Below are positions 1 to 8,088 of a DNA stretch of 64,000 nt, in pieces. The stretch covers positions 62,001-126,000 of the forward strand of contig CAWFJZ010000048.1 in the NCBI GenBank assembly GCA_963816315.1, read 5' to 3'. Positions within the stretch are counted from its first letter, which is position 1. Each line of letters starts with the position of its first letter. Source of the DNA: CADEEN01 sp963816315. Lineage in GTDB: Bacteria; Pseudomonadota; Gammaproteobacteria; Burkholderiales; Burkholderiaceae_C. A program made the translations under genes and the position numbers. The notes below the pieces were generated by a model. It was not told the DNA's origin. It ran no database searches and worked only from the letters and a program-made list of their open reading frames with translations.

Positions 1-170
1 GGATGAAAGAAGCCGACTTCAAGAAGGGGCTCGAAGACAAGGGCTACCAGATCAAGACCTTCAAGGTCAGCAAGGGCCAGTGCTACGAGATCTACGGTTT
101 CGACAAGTCGGGCAAGAAGGTCGAGATCTACTTCGATCCGGTCACGGCCGCCGTTCTCGAGACGAAGTAG
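1..170 (+). CDS. PepSY domain protein, C-terminal part
   Basis: The left edge cuts this gene, so only about 55 C-terminal residues are visible, ending at TAG 168-170. The readable part has the PepSY_2 pattern of small periplasmic proteins: a helix with KKGLEDKGYQIK, then strands around KGQCYEIYGFD and KKVEIYFDPVTAAV. The family usually has about 85-100 residues with a signal peptide, so the true start lies outside the window and the ATG at position 3 is probably internal. A cytochrome b561-like gene follows 21 bases later, a common pairing that suggests a shared envelope redox role. The exact function is unknown. Confidence 0.75.
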   Translation, partial: MKEADFKKGLEDKGYQIKTFKVSKGQCYEIYGFDKSGKKVEIYFDPVTAAVLETK

Positions 171-191
171 CGGCTTGCGCCCGCCACGCCG

Positions 192-731
192 ATGAACGCC
201 GCGTCGCCTTCGTCCCCATCGGTGCCGGTGTGGGACCGCTTCATCCGCCTGTTCCACTGGACGCTGGTGTCCTGCGTGGTCATCGACTACACCGTGCTCG
301 AGGACGGCAACGCGGTGCACCAGGGGCTGGGCTACCTGGCCGCGGCGCTGGTGGTGGCCAGGGTCGTCTGGGGCTTCATCGGCACGCCCCACGCGCGGTT
401 CTCGGATTTCTTTCCAACCGTGACGCGGATCCGGCAACACATCGAAGGCATGTTGTCGGGCTCGCCCGAGCGCCACGACGGCCACAACCCCTTGGGCGCG
501 CTGATGATCCTGGCGCTGATGATCCAGGTGCTGGCCGTGTGCCTGACCGGCTGGATGCAGACCCTCGATGCATTCTGGGGCGACGAGTGGTTGCAGGAGC
601 TGCACGAGCAGGCGGCGAATCTGCTCATCGCCCTGGCCTCGCTGCACGCCCTGGCGGCGATCGTCATGGGGCGGCTGGAGCGCACGCACCTCATCCGGGC
701 GATGTTCACCGGCGTCAAGGATCGGTGGTAG
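192..731 (+). CDS. cytochrome b561-family di-heme membrane protein
   Basis: This 179-residue protein belongs to the prokaryotic cytochrome b561/Ni-Fe hydrogenase cytochrome b-type family, which carries electrons in the inner membrane. The N-terminal VWDRFIRLFHW motif is typical. Four predicted membrane helices hold candidate haem-ligand histidines at about residues 22, 43, 138 and 152. The ATG at 192 lies just after the PepSY gene and fits the family start. It is probably co-transcribed with that gene and converges on the toxin-antitoxin module, whose last stop codon is 11 bases away. Its electron donor and acceptor cannot be read from the sequence. Confidence 0.85.
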   Translation: MNAASPSSPSVPVWDRFIRLFHWTLVSCVVIDYTVLEDGNAVHQGLGYLAAALVVARVVWGFIGTPHARFSDFFPTVTRIRQHIEGMLSGSPERHDGHNPLGALMILALMIQVLAVCLTGWMQTLDAFWGDEWLQELHEQAANLLIALASLHALAAIVMGRLERTHLIRAMFTGVKDRW

Positions 732-741
732 GGCTTGCCGC

Positions 742-972
742 TCAGCGCCTCTTGCCGCGCGTTGGCGCGTCGATTCCGTCGAGCAGCGCAATCGCCCGCT
801 CGGGCTTGCCACGCGCAGAGCGCATCTCGAAGCGCACGCGGGCATCGTGATTGGCAAGCGCTACGGTCGCAAGTTCGTCCATCAAGCGATTCACGCTCAC
901 GGACTGCGCTTTGGCGAGCGCCTTCAAACGCTCATGCTTGTCATCGGGCAATCGGATGGTCAACGTGGACAT
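742..972 (-). CDS. ribbon-helix-helix (CopG-type) antitoxin
   Basis: This 76-residue protein opens with MSTLTIRLPDDKHERLK, a classic ribbon-helix-helix strand and helix used for DNA binding. SVNRLMDELATVAL forms the second helix. The C-terminal tail is probably the segment that neutralises the toxin. I chose the ATG at 972 because the RHH fold starts there and it overlaps the toxin 3' end by 13 bases, which implies translational coupling. The longer open frame upstream of 972 is only the shadow of the toxin gene. The antitoxin lies second in the operon, the reverse of the usual order. It probably represses the promoter at 1404-1432 together with the toxin. Confidence 0.8.
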   Translation of the reverse strand: MSTLTIRLPDDKHERLKALAKAQSVSVNRLMDELATVALANHDARVRFEMRSARGKPERAIALLDGIDAPTRGKRR

Positions 973-1397
973 GGTGGGAACGCCTCCAGGCATTGGCGCG
1001 GATCGAGTACGCGCAAGTTGGGAAACTTCAGCTCGCCGCGTGACAGATCGCGCAGGTTTCGCGTCACGATGGCCTGCGCTTGGCCGGCGACAGCCAACTC
1101 GATCAAATGGTTGTCGCCCTCGTCGGGCAAATTCGGCCGCCAAGCGTAGAACACCTCGACCCAGCGGCAGCGCTTGAAAAAGCCGTCGAGCACCTGCACC
1201 CGCTCGCGCGGCGTGAGGGGACTCGTCTTGAAAGGATCTTCTCGGGCAAACACATCTTCCATCTCTGCAAACAAAGCCGCGCCAATCAGAGGCTGGTATC
1301 CGCCGTCAAGACACGCCCGCACGACGCCGCGTGCGGGCAGGCCACCGCGCAGCGTGGCGGCCACGACGACATTGGTGTCCACAACGATCAGCGTCAT
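960..1397 (-). CDS. PIN-domain toxin (COG1569 type)
   Basis: This is a 145-residue PIN-fold protein, probably a metal-dependent ribonuclease toxin. The first strand IVVDTNV supplies an acidic metal ligand, FAEMEDVF lies in the middle, and the LPDEGDNHLIELA region near the C-terminus supplies further acids before AIVTRN. The ATG at 1397 is preferred over a TTG two codons upstream because the PIN strand starts directly after it. It is the first gene of a two-gene minus-strand operon with the RHH antitoxin. The predicted -10 box is so close to the ATG that the mRNA may be leaderless. The target RNA is unknown. Confidence 0.8.
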   Translation of the reverse strand: MTLIVVDTNVVVAATLRGGLPARGVVRACLDGGYQPLIGAALFAEMEDVFAREDPFKTSPLTPRERVQVLDGFFKRCRWVEVFYAWRPNLPDEGDNHLIELAVAGQAQAIVTRNLRDLSRGELKFPNLRVLDPRQCLEAFPPCPR

Positions 1398-1403
1398 GTT
1401 CAA

Positions 1404-1432
1404 ATGATAGCGCCGGTGCTATCAACTAACAA
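1404..1432 (-). promoter_or_regulatory. toxin-antitoxin promoter with inverted-repeat operator
   Basis: Read on the minus strand, TTGTTA (1432-1427) and TATCAT (1409-1404) are separated by exactly 17 bases and form a good sigma-70 promoter. A perfect inverted repeat, TGATAGC-N6-GCTATCA (1405-1424), covers the spacer and -10 box, as expected for an operator of the RHH antitoxin. The predicted transcription start falls on or next to the ATG at 1397. Confidence 0.65.
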
Positions 1433-1567
1433 TCGCCTGTGCGCGGCCTGTGAGCTTCTCGGCCCTGTTTGGAGCTGCCAACTGACCTCGAATCGCCCCC
1501 TTTATCGGCGCGTCTCGGGCCTCAAGCAAACCGCAAGATCGCTCCTGCAACCGCAAGGAGCGTCCTC

Positions 1568-2351
1568 ATGATCCGATCCCTCTGGATCGCCAAGACCGGC
1601 ATGGAAGCCCAGCAGACCCAGCTGGACAACATTTCGCACAATCTGGCCAACGTGGCCACCAATGGCTTCAAGCGCGGCCATGTCGTCTTCGAGGATTTGA
1701 TCTATCAGAACCTGCGCCAGGCCGGTGCTGCGAGCAGCGATGCGACGCAGTTGCCGACCGGCCTGCAGGTCGGCCTCGGCGTGCGGCCGGTGGCCACGTC
1801 GCGCATCTTCACGCAGGGCAACCTGCAGCAGACGTCGAACAACCTCGACATCGCGATCAAGGGCCAGGGCTTCCTGCAGATCCAGCAGCCCGACGGCACG
1901 ACGGCCTACACGCGCGACGGCTCCTTGCAGGTTGATGCGCAAGGCCAGCTCGTCACCAACAACGGCTACCCCGTGCAACCGGGCATCACGATTCCGGCCA
2001 ATGCGCAGAGCGTGACGATCGCGCCCGACGGCACGGTGAGCGTGGCGCTGCCGGGGCAGGCCACGGCGCAGCAGATCGGCCAGTTGACGATCGCGTCGTT
2101 CGTCAACCCGGCCGGCCTCGACCCCAAGGGCATGAACCTGTGGGGCGAGACGGCCGCGTCGGGCACGCCGCAGGCCGGTGCGCCGGGCAGCAACGGCCTC
2201 GGTTTGTTGCAGCAAGGTTTCGTCGAGACGAGCAACGTCAACGTCGTCGAAGAACTGGTGGCGATGATCGCCACGCAGCGCGCGTACGAGCTGAACTCGA
2301 AGGCCATCCAGAACGTCCGACCAGATGCTGCAACGCCTGGGGCAACTGTGA
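1568..2351 (+). CDS. flgG: flagellar distal rod protein FlgG (one-base frameshift)
   Basis: FlgG forms the distal rod of the flagellar basal body. The N-terminus MIRSLWIAKTGMEAQQ and the ISHNLANVATNGFKRG rod motif are diagnostic, and an AAGGAG ribosome site precedes the ATG. The reading frame breaks at about 2312-2315, after NSKAIQ. One extra base, probably an A, would have to be removed to give the normal tail TSDQMLQRLGQL and a TGA at 2349-2351, which yields a typical 260 residues. As written, the frame runs on into flgH without a stop. The corrected stop overlaps the flgH ATG. This is a real gene whose break may be a sequencing error. flgA-F are not upstream. Confidence 0.9.
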
Positions 2352-3034
2352 TGCGCAGTTGGCTTTTGCTCGTGCTGGTGCTGCTGGCCTGCGCGTTTGC
2401 CGGGTGCGCCAGCGTCGATGCTTATCGCGCACCGCCGGTGGAGATCGGCGCGCCGCCGCCCGTGTCGGCGCAGCCGGTCGTCACCATGCCGGCCCACAAC
2501 GGCGCGATCTACCAGGCCGCCGCGTACCGCCCGCTGTTCGAAGACCACCGCGCGCGCCTGCCCGGCGACACGCTGACGGTGACCATCGTCGAGAAGGTCA
2601 GCGCCAGCCAGAAGTCCACGTCGTCGGTGGACAAGAGCGGCAGCCTCTCCGGCTCCGTCACCGCGCTGCCGGGCATCGCACCGAACTCGTTCGGCCGCGC
2701 GTCGGTCGGCGGCACGTCGGCCAACACCTTCGGCGGCAAGGGCGCCACCGAGAGCAGCAACGACTTCAGCGGCACGATCACGGTGCTCGTCACCGGCGTG
2801 CTGCCCAACGGCCACCTGATGATCCAGGGCGAAAAGCAGATCGGCGTCAATGCGAATGTCGATGTGCTGCGCTTCTCGGGGCAGGTCGATCCGCGCGCGA
2901 TCCAGCCGGGCAACAGCGTGCCCAGCGCGCAGATCGCCAACGTGCGCGTCGAACATCGCAGCCGCGGGCAGCAGGCCGATGCGCAGGTGATGGGCTTGCT
3001 GTCGCGGTTCTTTTTGAGCGTGATGCCGATATGA
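2351..3034 (+). CDS. flgH: flagellar L-ring lipoprotein FlgH
   Basis: FlgH builds the L ring around the flagellar rod in the outer membrane. The 227-residue protein starts MRSWLLLVLVLLACAFAGC, a lipoprotein signal with the modified cysteine at residue 19. The family core follows, with SLFEDHRARLPGD-like and GDTLTVTIVEKVSASQKS segments and a C-terminal QIANVRVEHRSRG strand. The ATG at 2351 overlaps the corrected flgG stop, and the 3' end overlaps flgI as ATGA. Because of the flgG frameshift, the frame is also open upstream, which would give an artificial FlgG-FlgH fusion. Confidence 0.93.
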   Translation: MRSWLLLVLVLLACAFAGCASVDAYRAPPVEIGAPPPVSAQPVVTMPAHNGAIYQAAAYRPLFEDHRARLPGDTLTVTIVEKVSASQKSTSSVDKSGSLSGSVTALPGIAPNSFGRASVGGTSANTFGGKGATESSNDFSGTITVLVTGVLPNGHLMIQGEKQIGVNANVDVLRFSGQVDPRAIQPGNSVPSAQIANVRVEHRSRGQQADAQVMGLLSRFFLSVMPI

Positions 3035-4126
3035 GACTGCTCGCTGTCCTGCTCGGCCTCGTGCTGGCCACGAACGTTCACGCCGCGACGCGCATCAAGG
3101 AAGTCGCGGCCGTGCAAGGCGTGCGCAGCAACCCGCTCGTCGGCTACGGCCTGGTCGTCGGCCTCGACGGCACGGGCGATCAGAGCCAGGGCGCGCCGTT
3201 CACTGCGCAGAGCCTGGCGGCGATGCTGTCGCAGATGGGCGTGGCGGTGCCTCCTGGCGTGCAGTTGCAAGCCAAGAACGTCGCCGCGGTGATGGTCACG
3301 ACCGCGTTGCCGGCGTTTGCGCAGCCGGGGCAGGCGATCGATGTCAACGTGTCGTCGCTCGGCAATGCGAAGAGTCTGCGCGGCGGCATGTTGATCGCCA
3401 CGCCGTTGAAAGGCGCCGACGGCAACGTCTATGCGCTGGCGCAAGGCAACCTGATCGTCGGTGGCGCGGGAGCATCGGCCGCGGGCTCGAAGGTGCAGAT
3501 CAACCACTTGTCCGCCGGCCGCGTGCCGCAGGGCGCGACGGTGGAGCGCAGCGTGCCGACGCCGCTGGCGCAAGGCGAGTTCCTGCAGCTCGACGTGACC
3601 AGCGCCGACTTTGCGACGGCGCGCGATGTCGCCCGTGCGATCAACGCGGCGAAGGGCGAGGGCACGGCGACGCGCGCTCGACGGCCGTGTGGTCCGCGTG
3701 CGTGCGCCGCAAGACATGAATGCGCGCGTCGCGTTTCTCGCCGACGTGGAGAACCTGACGCTGGAACTCACCAAGCCGGCCGCGCGCATCGTGCTCAACG
3801 CGCGCACCGGCTCGGTGGTGATGAACGATGCCGTCACGCTGGCGGCTTGCGCGGTCGCGCATGGCAGCCTGTCGGTGACGATCAGCAACACGCCGGTGAT
3901 CAGTCAGCCGGGGCCGTTGTCCGGCGGCACGACGGCGCAGGCGAGCAAGGCCGACATCGCGATCACGCAGCAGGCCGGCTCCCTCGTGCAGATGCCGGCG
4001 GGTGCGAAGCTGGCCGATGTGGTGAAGGCGTTGAATGCGCTCGGCGCCACGCCGCAAGACTTGCTGGCGATCTTGCAGGCGATGAAGAGCGCCGGTGCGC
4101 TCAACGCCGAGATCGAGGTGATCTGA
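3031..4126 (+). CDS. flgI: flagellar P-ring protein FlgI (one-base frameshift)
   Basis: FlgI forms the periplasmic P ring. The N-terminus has a Sec signal (MRLLAVLLGLVLATNVHA) followed by the invariant RIKEVAAVQGVRSNPLVGYG block. The frame shifts by +1 at about 3670-3676, within GEGTAT. Removing one base gives continuous ALDGRVVRVRAPQDM and a normal C-terminus ending ALNAEIEVI. The corrected length is 364 residues, typical of the family. The ATG overlaps the flgH stop, and the TGA overlaps the flgJ ATG. Read literally, the frame changes to an unrelated peptide that runs out of frame into flgJ. Confidence 0.9.
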
Positions 4127-4920
4127 TGAAAGTCGATCAACTCGCCGGCCTGCGCAACATCGCCGCGCAAGATCCGAAGCAGGCGATCAAGGAAGTCGCC
4201 AAGCAGTTCGAGTCGCTGTTCATGCAGGAGCTGATGAAGTCGATGCGCCAGGCGACGGTGAGCTCGGGCCTGCTCGACAACGAGGGCACCAAGCTCGGCA
4301 CCGAGATGATGGACACCGAGTTCGCCGGCAAGATGAGCGGCATCAAGGGCGGTCTGGCCGATGCGATCGAACGTCAGCTCTCGCGGCAGATGGGCGTGTC
4401 ATCGCCGACGCAGCGTCTGACGCAGACGACGCCGCTGCGTGCGCCCGCCAGCGCCGGCGAATTCGTCGCCACGCACGGCGAAGCTGCGAAAAATGCTGAA
4501 GCCAAGACCGGCATTCCCGCCACGTTCATGGTCGCGCAAGCCGCGCATGAAACCGGCTGGGGCAAGAAGGCGATCCGCATGGCCGATGGTTCGAACAGCT
4601 TCAACCTGTTCGGCATCAAGGCCGATGCGAACTGGAAAGGTCCGGTCGCGCAGATCACGACCACCGAGTACGTCAACGGCCAGCCGAAGAAGATGGTGCA
4701 GAGCTTTCGCGCCTATTCGAGCTACGACGACTCGTTTGCCGACTACGCACGGATGATGAAGACGAGCCCGCGTTACCGGGACGTTGTCGCGCAAGCAGGT
4801 GACGCGACGAAGTTCGCCCAAGGCCTGCAACGTGCCGGCTACGCGACCGATCCGGCCTACGCCGACAAGCTTGGCCGCGTCATCAACACCACCTTGCGCT
4901 TGCAACGGAGCCTGGCATGA
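4126..4920 (+). CDS. flgJ: flagellar rod assembly protein and muramidase FlgJ
   Basis: FlgJ caps the growing rod and opens the peptidoglycan for it. The 264-residue protein has the N-terminal rod-binding domain (about residues 10-95, with FESLFMQELMKSMRQA). The C-terminal glucosaminidase domain (about 110-264) holds the probable catalytic glutamate E142 in AAHETGWGKK, then SFNLFGIK and RYRDVV. The two-domain form is usual in beta- and gammaproteobacteria. Both ends overlap their neighbours (flgI and flgK) by a few bases, so the operon is translationally coupled. The gene is intact. Confidence 0.95.
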   Translation: MKVDQLAGLRNIAAQDPKQAIKEVAKQFESLFMQELMKSMRQATVSSGLLDNEGTKLGTEMMDTEFAGKMSGIKGGLADAIERQLSRQMGVSSPTQRLTQTTPLRAPASAGEFVATHGEAAKNAEAKTGIPATFMVAQAAHETGWGKKAIRMADGSNSFNLFGIKADANWKGPVAQITTTEYVNGQPKKMVQSFRAYSSYDDSFADYARMMKTSPRYRDVVAQAGDATKFAQGLQRAGYATDPAYADKLGRVINTTLRLQRSLA

Positions 4921-6848
4921 GCAGCAGCCCTCTACTGTCGATCGGCACGCGCGCGATGTTCGCCAACTACGCGGCGCTGCAGACCATCGGCCACAACATC
5001 GCCAATGCCAACACCGACGGCTACTCGCGTCAGCAGGTCGAGTTGGCCACGGCACAGGGCCAGTTCACCGGCGCCGGCTTCTTCGGCAAGGGCGTCGATG
5101 TGGCCGCGGTCACGCGTTCGCACAATGCTTTCCTGACGCGCGAAGCCGCGACCGCGGCCTCGCAGGCCGCAGCCGACGGCGCGCGGCTCGAACAACTGCA
5201 GCGCCTGGAGACGGTGTTCCCGACGGGCGAAGCCGGCCTCGGCCATGCGGCCAGTGCGCTGCTCAATGCGGTGGTCGATCTGGCCAGCCGCCCGCAGGAT
5301 CTGTCCACGCGCCAGGTCGTGCTGGCGCGGGCGCAGGACATGGCGCAGCGGTATGCGGCGGCCGGTGCGCAGATCGACACGCTGCAAGAAGGCGTGGTGC
5401 AGGATTTGCAGGTCGCGGTGGCCAGCGTCAACCGGCTGACGCAAGGCATCGCCACGGTCAACGAACAGATCGCGCGTGTTGCCGGCAGCGGCCAGACGCC
5501 GAACGATCTGCTCGACCAGCGCGACCAACTCGTCGCCGAACTGAGCGAGTTCGTGCAGGTGACGACGCTGCCGGCCGATGACGGCACCTTGGCGGTGTTC
5601 GTCGCCGGCGGCCAGCGCCTGGTGCTCGGCACGCAGTCCACCGCGTTGGCCTTGGCCAGCGACGAGTTCGACATCACGCGCGGCGCGATCGCCGTCAACG
5701 ACGGCGGCACGCTGCGCAGCTTGCCTTCGTCGCTGCTGGCCGGCGGCAGCATCGGCGGCCTGCTGCGCTTTCAGAACGAGGACCTGGCCGACGCGCGCGC
5801 GGCCATCGGCCGCATGGCGGCCGCATTCTCGACACGCGCCAACGAGCAGCAAGCGCTCGGTCTGGATTTGCGCACGCCGCCCGGATCGGGCGCGCCGCTG
5901 TTCGACGTCGGCGCGCCGCTGGCGCTGGCCGCACAGAGCAACGCACGCGACATCGCCGGCAACTTCATCGGCAGCGTGTCGATGACGATCGCCGATGAGA
6001 GCGCGTTGCAGGCCAGCGAATACACGCTAGAGCCCGATGCCGCCACACCCGGCCAGTTCGTGTTGACGCGCCGCGCCGACGGCTTGGTGCGCACGATCGC
6101 CAGCGGCGACACGGTCGATGGCCTCACGATCAACGTCAGCGCCGCGGCTGCGGGCGACCGCTTTTTGCTGCAGCCGGTATCGCGCGCCGCAGTCAACATG
6201 CGCCGCGTCCTCGACGACCCGCGCGGTCTGGCCGCGGCGTCGCCGCTGCAAGCCGAGAGCCTCGTCGGCAACACCGGCACGGCGACGATCGCCAGCCTGG
6301 CTGTTGTCGATCCGGCAGCCGACCCGCAGCAGACGGCGTCGATCAACTTCACCTCGGCCAGCGGCAACTACGACTGGGAGCTGCGCGATCGCACGAGCAA
6401 TGCGCTGCTGTCGAGCGGCAGCGGCACCTGGCAGCCGGGCCAGGCGATCGCGCTCAACGGTTTCGAGTTGCGCCTGGATGGTGTGCCGGCCAGCGGCGAC
6501 CAGTTCACCGTGTCGAAGACGGCGTACCCCGGCGTCAGCAACGGCAACGCGCTGGCCTTCGCATCGCTGCGCGACCAGGCCTTCATCGGCGGCGAATCGA
6601 TCACCGATGCCTACGCGAGCGCCATGGCCGGCGTCGGCGTCAGCGTGCAAGGCGCGCGCACCGCGGCCGATGCCTCGGGCGCGGTCGCTTCGCAAGCGCG
6701 CGACCGCGTCTCGGCAGAGACCGGCGTCAACCTCGACGAAGAGGCGGCGCGCCTGATCCAGTTCCAGCAAAGCTATCAAGCCGCAGCCAAAGTGCTGCAA
6801 GTCGCGCAGAGCGTCTTCGACACGCTGCTGCAAACCGCAGGAAGGTGA
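4917..6848 (+). CDS. flgK: flagellar hook-filament junction protein FlgK
   Basis: FlgK (HAP1) is the first junction protein between hook and filament and is exported by the flagellar type III system. The 643-residue protein starts with SIGTRAMFANYAALQTIGHNIANANTDGYSRQ-type coiled-coil sequence and ends with the helix ARLIQFQQSYQAAAKVLQVAQ, both diagnostic for the family. The central region is variable surface domain. The gene overlaps flgJ by four bases and lies six bases upstream of the flgL ATG. It is intact, unlike three of its neighbours. Confidence 0.95.
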   Translation: MSSSPLLSIGTRAMFANYAALQTIGHNIANANTDGYSRQQVELATAQGQFTGAGFFGKGVDVAAVTRSHNAFLTREAATAASQAAADGARLEQLQRLETVFPTGEAGLGHAASALLNAVVDLASRPQDLSTRQVVLARAQDMAQRYAAAGAQIDTLQEGVVQDLQVAVASVNRLTQGIATVNEQIARVAGSGQTPNDLLDQRDQLVAELSEFVQVTTLPADDGTLAVFVAGGQRLVLGTQSTALALASDEFDITRGAIAVNDGGTLRSLPSSLLAGGSIGGLLRFQNEDLADARAAIGRMAAAFSTRANEQQALGLDLRTPPGSGAPLFDVGAPLALAAQSNARDIAGNFIGSVSMTIADESALQASEYTLEPDAATPGQFVLTRRADGLVRTIASGDTVDGLTINVSAAAAGDRFLLQPVSRAAVNMRRVLDDPRGLAAASPLQAESLVGNTGTATIASLAVVDPAADPQQTASINFTSASGNYDWELRDRTSNALLSSGSGTWQPGQAIALNGFELRLDGVPASGDQFTVSKTAYPGVSNGNALAFASLRDQAFIGGESITDAYASAMAGVGVSVQGARTAADASGAVASQARDRVSAETGVNLDEEAARLIQFQQSYQAAAKVLQVAQSVFDTLLQTAGR

Positions 6849-6853
6849 TCGAG

Positions 6854-8088
6854 ATGCTTCGTCTTTCCACCAGCCAGGCTTTCGACAGCGGCTTGGAGCG
6901 CCTGCAACAGCGTCAACGCGAGCTCACCGATGCGCAGACCCGTCTGACCAGCGGCAAGCGCGTGGCCAAAGCCAGCGACGATCCGGCGGCTGCCGCGCGC
7001 GCCGAACGCGCGCTCGCCGCGATGTCGCACCACGACGCCAGCCAGCGTGCGCTCGATGCCAGCCGCAGCGTGCTCACGCTCACCGAGTCGGCGCTCGGCG
7101 AGGCCGGCGAGCTGATGCAGCAGGTGCGCGAGACGCTGATCGCGGCAGGCAACGCCAGCTACAGCGACGGCGAACGTGTCGCGCTCGCCGAAAAACTGAA
7201 AGCCCTGCGCGGCCAGTTGATGCTCGCCGCCAACCGCGGCGACGGCGCCGGTGCGTTCCTCTTCGGCGGCCAGGGCTCGGCCGCGCCGCCATTCATCGAC
7301 GGCCCCGGCGGCGTCGTCTTTCGCGGCGCCAGCGGCGAGAACCAGGTGGCGATCGACGAAGCGCTGCCGCAATCGACCGACGGCTCGCGCGAATGGCTGG
7401 CCGCGCCGAGCGGCAACGGCCTGTTCGAGACGCGCACGCTGTCGGCCACGCCGAACAGGCCGGCGCCTGGATCGACGCCGGGCGCATCACCGACCCGACG
7501 GCGTTTTTCGCTGCGACCTCGCCGCCGGCGGTGGCCGATCCGGCGAACCTCGACTACCGGATCACGTTTTCCGGCAGCGGCACGTACAGCATCACCAAGG
7601 ACGGCGCGGCAACGGCGCTGACCAACGCGCCTTTCACCAGCGGCCAGGCGATCGAGATCGACGGCATGTCGTTTGCGATCACCGGCACGCCGACGGCGGC
7701 CGATGCCTTCGAGCTGCGCCTGTCGTCGAACTCGCAGTCGGTCTTCGACACGCTCGACCGTACGATCGCCGAGCTGCGCACGCCGGTGCGCAGCCGCAGT
7801 GCCATCAGCCAGGGCGTTCAGCGCGCGCTGGTCGAGGTCGATGGCTCGATGAGCGCGCTGCAAGGTCTGCGCTCGCGCGTCGGCGAAACGTTGAATCGCG
7901 CCGACTTGATCGAGGGCCGCATTGCCGAGCAGAAAGTCACGGCGCAGGCTGAACGTTCGCAAGCCGAGGACTTGGACATGGTCGAGGCCATTTCGCTGTT
8001 CCAGAATCGGCAGAGCGGTTATCAGGCGGCGCTGCAGGCGTATGCCAGTGTGCAGAAGCTGTCGCTCTTCCAATACCTGAACACATGA
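6854..8088 (+). CDS. flgL: flagellar hook-associated protein FlgL (one-base frameshift)
   Basis: FlgL (HAP3) is the second hook-filament junction protein. The N-terminus MLRLSTSQAFDSGLERLQQ and the LTSGKRVAKASDDPAAAAR motif are typical, and the C-terminus LVEAISLFQNRQSGYQAALQAYASVQ-like helix closes the flagellin fold. I chose the ATG at 6854 over a GTG at 6845. At about 7446-7458 the frame changes as if one base were missing, the only -1 event among the eight in this window. Restoring it joins TLSAT to AEQAGAWIDAGRITDP. The 3' end overlaps the next gene as ATGA. Confidence 0.88.

Noticed and set aside
1500..1509. TTTATCGGC, the reverse complement of a sigma-28 -10 box, upstream of flgG
   Set aside because: It points away from flgG and has no TAAA -35 box at the right distance on its own strand.
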